Source: VBDM01 sp035280025 (GTDB taxonomy: Bacteria; Pseudomonadota; Gammaproteobacteria; Burkholderiales; SG8-39). Taken from it: a stretch of DNA of 9,187 nucleotides. This document shows positions 6,532 to 9,187 of this stretch, in pieces. Location of the stretch: the NCBI GenBank assembly GCA_035280025.1, contig DATEGT010000175.1, positions 1-9,187 on the forward strand, in the 5' to 3' direction. The notes beneath the pieces are model-generated. The model searched no databases. It was not told the DNA's origin and was given only the letters and a program-made list of their open reading frames with translations. The position numbers were made by a program, and so were the translations under genes. The stretch's first letter is position 1. Each line of letters starts with the position of its first letter.

Positions 6532-6555
6532 CGCTATATCCAGCCGGGAATGACG
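6532..6555. promoter_or_regulatory. ModE-box-like element upstream of mobB
   Basis: CGCTATAT-N8-GAATGACG has the same 24-base geometry as the modA operator. The left arm is a perfect CGYTATAT half-site. The right arm matches ACATARCG at five of eight positions. It lies 20-43 bases upstream of the mobB ATG, in the 90-base gap after tupA. It may place the cofactor genes under ModE, either as repressor or activator. The weak right arm makes this a candidate only. Confidence 0.35.
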
Positions 6556-6561
6556 CCCTGA

Positions 6562-6567
6562 TACAAT
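6562..6567 (+). promoter_or_regulatory. Possible -10 element for mobB-moeA-moaDE
   Basis: TACAAT matches the TATAAT consensus at five of six positions and lies just after the ModE-box-like element. It is only seven bases from the mobB ATG, so a transcript from it would be nearly leaderless, and no good -35 is visible. The 90-base gap suggests a separate promoter, but read-through from tupA is equally possible. Confidence 0.22.
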
Positions 6568-6574
6568 TGAGGGT

Positions 6575-7069
6575 ATGAAGATCTTCGGTTTCGCCGGATG
6601 GTCGGGCAGCGGCAAGACCACTCTGATCGAGCAGCTCGTTCCGCGATTCGTGAAGCGCGGGCTCAAGGTCTCGATGATCAAGCACGCGCACCACAGCTTC
6701 GACGTCGACCAGCCGGGCAAGGATTCTTATCGGCACCGCGCCGCGGGGTGCAGCGAGGTCATGGTCGTGTCCAACAAGCGCTGGGTGATCATGCACGAGC
6801 TGCGCGGGGAGCGCGAGCCGACGCTGGAGGAGCAGATCGAGCGGGTCTCGCCCTGCGATCTGCTGCTCGTCGAAGGCCACAAGCATCATCCCCTTCCCAA
6901 GCTCGAGGTGTGGCGCAAGGAGAACGGCAAGCCTCTCCTGCATCCCGACGATCCCCATATCATTGCGATCGCCTCGGATTCGCCGCTCGACACGAAGCTG
7001 CCGCGCTTCGATCTGAACGATCACCAGAGCATCGAGGAATTCATCCTGAGCCACAACCAACTGCGATGA
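6575..7069 (+). CDS. mobB: Molybdopterin-guanine dinucleotide biosynthesis accessory protein MobB
   Basis: MobB is a cytoplasmic GTP-binding P-loop protein that assists MobA in forming the guanine dinucleotide molybdenum cofactor. It is not strictly essential in E. coli. The 164-residue protein, of usual length, starts with KIFGFAGWSGSGKTTLIEQL; the P-loop is GWSGSGKT (8-15). It also has the family stretches IKHAHHSFDVDQPGKDSYRH (35-54), AAGCSEVMV, and DLLLVEGHKHHPLPKLEV (95-112). A GAGGG ribosome binding site immediately precedes the ATG. The TGA overlaps the moeA ATG (ATGA). Its usual partner MobA is not in the window. Confidence 0.94.
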   Translation: MKIFGFAGWSGSGKTTLIEQLVPRFVKRGLKVSMIKHAHHSFDVDQPGKDSYRHRAAGCSEVMVVSNKRWVIMHELRGEREPTLEEQIERVSPCDLLLVEGHKHHPLPKLEVWRKENGKPLLHPDDPHIIAIASDSPLDTKLPRFDLNDHQSIEEFILSHNQLR

Positions 7070-8271
7070 ACAAGGGCATGCTCAGCGTGGACGAGGCGCT
7101 GGAGCGCCTGCTCGCCGGGGCGCGTCCTGTCGCGGAGACCGAGCCCGTCCCGACGCTGTCGGCCGCCGGCCGCGTGCTCGCCGCTCCGCAGCGCTCGACG
7201 ATGAACGTGCCGCCGTTGGACAACAGCGCGATGGACGGCTACGCGGTGCGCCTCGCCGACCTGAAGGGGGCTGAGCCTAGGCTCAGGGTCGCGCAGAAGA
7301 TTCTCGCGGGGGCGGTCGGCAGCCCGCTCGCCTCGGGCACCGCGGCGCGCATCTTCACCGGGGCGCCGATTCCGGCCGGCGCCGACGCGGTGGTGATGCA
7401 GGAGCACGTCGCCGCCGAGGGCGACCGGATCGCGGTGAAGAAGCCACCCGCGCCCGGCGAGTGGATACGGCGGGTGGGCAGCGACATCCGGGCGGGAGAC
7501 ACGATTCTTCCCGTGGGCATCCGGCTGCGCCCGCAGGACACCGGGCTCGCGGCGTCGGTCGGCATCGCCTCGCTCCCGGTCTACCGGCGCGTGCGCCTGG
7601 GGTTGTTCTTCACGGGCGACGAGCTGGTGATGCCGGGCGATCCGCTGCCGCCGGGGCGCATCTACAACTCCAACCGGTTCACGCTGAACGGGCTCGCGCG
7701 CGCCTTCGACTGCGAGGTGCGCGACTACGGCATCGTTCCGGATTCGCTCGACGCGACCCGCGAGGTGCTGCGCCGCGCGGCCTCCGGGTGCGACGTGATC
7801 GTCACCAGCGGCGGCGTGTCGGTCGGGGACGCCGACTTCGTCAAGCCCGCGGTGGAAGCCGAGGGTGAGCTGCTCATGTGGCGCATCTCGATGAAGCCCG
7901 GGCGGCCGCTGGCGTTCGGCCGCGTCGGGAAGGCGAGCTTCATCGGGCTTCCCGGCAACCCGGTCTCGAGCTTCGTCACCTTTCTGATATTCGTCCGGCC
8001 GTTCCTGCTCAAGACCCAGGGCGTCGCCGAGGTCCGCCCGCGCGCGATCCAGGCGCGCGCCGACTTCGACTGGCCCGAGCCCGACGCCCGCCGCGAGTTC
8101 CTGCGCGTAAAATGGAATGCGCGCGGCGGCCTGGACCTGTACCACACGCAGGACTCAGCAGTGCTCACGTCCACGGCCTGGGCCGACGGGCTGGTGGACA
8201 ACCCGGCAGATCACGCCATCCGCGCGGGAGACATGGTCCAGTTCATGCCGTATTCGGAGCTGTATCGATGA
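7066..8271 (+). CDS. moeA: Molybdopterin molybdenumtransferase MoeA
   Basis: MoeA inserts the metal into adenylylated molybdopterin to make the active molybdenum cofactor. The 401-residue protein is full length. Motifs in order are PPLDNSAMDGYA (49-60), FTGAPIPAGADAVV (97-110), IRRVGSDIRAGD (134-145), FTGDELVMPG (182-191), TSGGVSVGDAD (247-257), MKPGRPLAFG (276-285) and GLPGNPVSS (294-302). The C-terminal domain IV runs from about 325 to the end. The ATG at 7066 overlaps the mobB stop. An in-frame ATG at 7078 is an alternative start. The stop overlaps the moaD start (ATGA), so mobB, moeA and moaD are probably translationally coupled. The same enzyme class also handles tungsten in organisms that use it, which is of interest next to tup genes. 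Confidence 0.96.
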   Translation: MNKGMLSVDEALERLLAGARPVAETEPVPTLSAAGRVLAAPQRSTMNVPPLDNSAMDGYAVRLADLKGAEPRLRVAQKILAGAVGSPLASGTAARIFTGAPIPAGADAVVMQEHVAAEGDRIAVKKPPAPGEWIRRVGSDIRAGDTILPVGIRLRPQDTGLAASVGIASLPVYRRVRLGLFFTGDELVMPGDPLPPGRIYNSNRFTLNGLARAFDCEVRDYGIVPDSLDATREVLRRAASGCDVIVTSGGVSVGDADFVKPAVEAEGELLMWRISMKPGRPLAFGRVGKASFIGLPGNPVSSFVTFLIFVRPFLLKTQGVAEVRPRAIQARADFDWPEPDARREFLRVKWNARGGLDLYHTQDSAVLTSTAWADGLVDNPADHAIRAGDMVQFMPYSELYR

Positions 8272-8519
8272 AGGTGAAGATTCTCTATTTCGCGGGACTG
8301 CGCGAGCAGCTGGGGAGCCCCGGCGAGGAGCTCGAGATCTCGGCGTCGACGGTGGCGGCGCTGCGCTCGCAGCTCATGGCGCGCGGCGGCGCGTGGCAGT
8401 CCGCGCTCGCGCAGGGCAAGGCGCTGCGCGTCGCGGTCAACCAGGAAATGGCGCAGCCGAACACGGCGCTGAAGCCGGGCGACGAGGTCGCCTTCTTCCC
8501 GCCCGTAACCGGAGGTTAG
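8268..8519 (+). CDS. moaD: Molybdopterin synthase sulfur carrier subunit MoaD
   Basis: This is the small ubiquitin-fold subunit of molybdopterin synthase. Its C-terminal glycine is converted to a thiocarboxylate that supplies the dithiolene sulfurs. The 83-residue protein begins MKVKILYFAGLREQLG and ends DEVAFFPPVTGG with the diagnostic terminal Gly-Gly (82-83). The ATG overlaps the moeA stop by four bases. It is followed 23 bases later by moaE, its partner. Confidence 0.95.
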   Translation: MKVKILYFAGLREQLGSPGEELEISASTVAALRSQLMARGGAWQSALAQGKALRVAVNQEMAQPNTALKPGDEVAFFPPVTGG

Positions 8520-8542
8520 CGTGAAACGGACCGGGGGCTGAG

Positions 8543-9013
8543 ATGGCGGTGCGGATCCAGACCGGGGACTTCGACGCAGGCGCGGAGATCGCGGCGCTGC
8601 GCCGCGGCAACCCCAAGGTGGGCGCCGTGGCGAGCTTCATCGGCGTTTGCCGGGACGCGAACGACGGCGACGCGGTGTCGAAGATGACCCTCGAGCACTA
8701 CCCGGGCATGACCGAGAAGGCGCTCGGGAAGATCGTCGGCGAGGCCGAGCAGCGTTGGAAGGTGATCGACATCCTCGTGGTCCACCGCGTGGGCGAACTG
8801 AAACCGGGCGATCAGATCGTGCTGGTCGTGGTCGTGGGAGCCCATCGCGGCGACGCTTTCGCGGCCTGCGAGTTCATCATGGACTACCTCAAGACGAAGG
8901 CGCCGTTCTGGAAGAAGGAGCAGACGCCGGGAGGGTCGCGATGGGTCGAGGCGCGGACCTCAGACGACGAAGCCGCGCAGCGCTGGGAGCCGTCCAAGTC
9001 CAACGCTGCCTGA
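8543..9013 (+). CDS. moaE: Molybdopterin synthase catalytic subunit MoaE
   Basis: This is the large subunit of molybdopterin synthase, which converts cyclic pyranopterin monophosphate (precursor Z) to molybdopterin using MoaD thiocarboxylate. The 156-residue protein has the family motifs SFIGVCRD (31-38), LEHYPGMTEKAL (50-61), VVHRVGELKPGDQIV (79-93), GAHRGDAFAACEFIMDYLK (99-117) and KAPFWKKE (119-126). R37, H101, R102, K117 and K124 align by motif with the active-site residues known from E. coli MoaE. The start is ATG at 8543, after a G-rich stretch. The stop is six bases from that of the convergent crcB gene. Confidence 0.95.
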   Translation: MAVRIQTGDFDAGAEIAALRRGNPKVGAVASFIGVCRDANDGDAVSKMTLEHYPGMTEKALGKIVGEAEQRWKVIDILVVHRVGELKPGDQIVLVVVVGAHRGDAFAACEFIMDYLKTKAPFWKKEQTPGGSRWVEARTSDDEAAQRWEPSKSNAA

Positions 9014-9019
9014 GGACGG

Positions 9020-9187
9020 TCAGATCGCGGCGCGGATCAGGTGCAGCCCGGCGAACAACCCGGCGATGGACAGGACGACCGATCCGATCATGTAGAAGGC
9101 CGCCGCCCACAACTCGCCGTGCTCCAGCAGGACGTACGAGTCCAGCGAGAACGTCGAAAACGTCGTGAATCCCCCGCAGATGCCCAC
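9020..9187 (-). CDS. crcB: Fluoride ion channel CrcB/FluC, C-terminal part (runs off window)
   Basis: Reverse-strand reading from the right edge gives 55 residues ending at a TGA (9020-9022). They contain GICGGFTTFSTFS, the hallmark of Fluc/CrcB fluoride channels, including the TTFSTFS stretch with the conserved pore phenylalanines. This is followed by a last hydrophobic helix (about AAAFYMIGSVVLSIAGLFAGLHL). CrcB is a small dual-topology membrane protein that exports fluoride. The N-terminal half lies outside the window. The gene converges on moaE with a six-base gap and has no evident functional tie to cofactor synthesis. No fluoride riboswitch can be judged because the 5' end is missing. 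Confidence 0.92.
   Translation of the reverse strand: MGICGGFTTFSTFSLDSYVLLEHGELWAAAFYMIGSVVLSIAGLFAGLHLIRAAI

Noticed and set aside
6485..6574. Moco or molybdate-sensing riboswitch upstream of mobB or modA
   Set aside because: The gaps (90 bases before mobB, 75 before modA) are too short for the known Moco RNA motif, and no nested helices are visible.
5237..7060. 607-codon minus-strand open frame across tupC, tupA and mobB
   Set aside because: It spans three well-identified plus-strand genes and their intergenic gap, and its translation has no recognisable domain. High GC content explains the lack of stops.
6598..7065. N-terminal extension of MoeA inside mobB (possible MobB-MoeA fusion)
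   Set aside because: The extension is in a different frame from mobB and has no MoeA or MobB motifs. MoeA begins at the ATGA overlap at 7066.
8521..8541. Mini-ORF GTG to TGA (six codons) between moaD and moaE as a leader peptide
   Set aside because: It is very short, has no distinctive codon pattern, and is expected by chance in a 23-base gap.

Overview
The window is GC-rich and densely coded. Gene content and style point to a proteobacterium, most likely a betaproteobacterium: a short ModE with no Mop domain, separate mod and tup cassettes, and a MoaD/MoaE/MoeA/MobB block. The taxonomy is an inference from gene style, not from a marker gene. Almost every gene concerns uptake, sensing or use of the oxyanions molybdate and tungstate, ending in molybdenum/tungsten cofactor (Moco/Wco) biosynthesis.

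Layout. (1) Positions 2-343 (+): a DNA-binding-only ModE-type regulator whose start lies off the left edge. (2) 355-399: a modA promoter overlapped by a recognisable ModE operator. (3) 419-2932 (+): modA-modB-modC, a high-affinity molybdate ABC importer with overlapping genes. (4) 2948-4069 (-): a regulator joining a ModE-like helix-turn-helix to a periplasmic-binding-protein-like sensor domain, convergent with modC. (5) 4070-4251: an AT-rich divergent intergenic region with a perfect inverted repeat. (6) 4252-6484 (+): tupB-tupC-tupA, a tungstate-type ABC importer in the order permease, ATPase, binding protein. (7) 6532-6555: a second ModE-box-like element. (8) 6575-9013 (+): mobB-moeA-moaD-moaE. 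(9) 9020-9187 (-): the 3' end of crcB/fluC, a fluoride channel gene running off the right edge.

How the genes fit together. ModABC and TupBCA import molybdate and tungstate. MoaD and MoaE form molybdopterin synthase, which puts the dithiolene sulfurs on the pterin. MoeA inserts the metal, and MobB is a GTP-binding accessory protein for dinucleotide cofactor formation. Two regulators share a related HTH but have different sensor designs: one has no sensor domain and the other carries a TupA/ModA-like ligand-binding domain. They plausibly divide control of the mod and tup/moco units. The early pathway genes (moaA, moaC) and mobA are not in the window.

I see no mobile element, CRISPR array, RNA gene or wholly unfamiliar gene. 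The most interesting points are the HTH-PBP regulator placed between the two importers, and the operator-like sequences that may link the units into one regulon.
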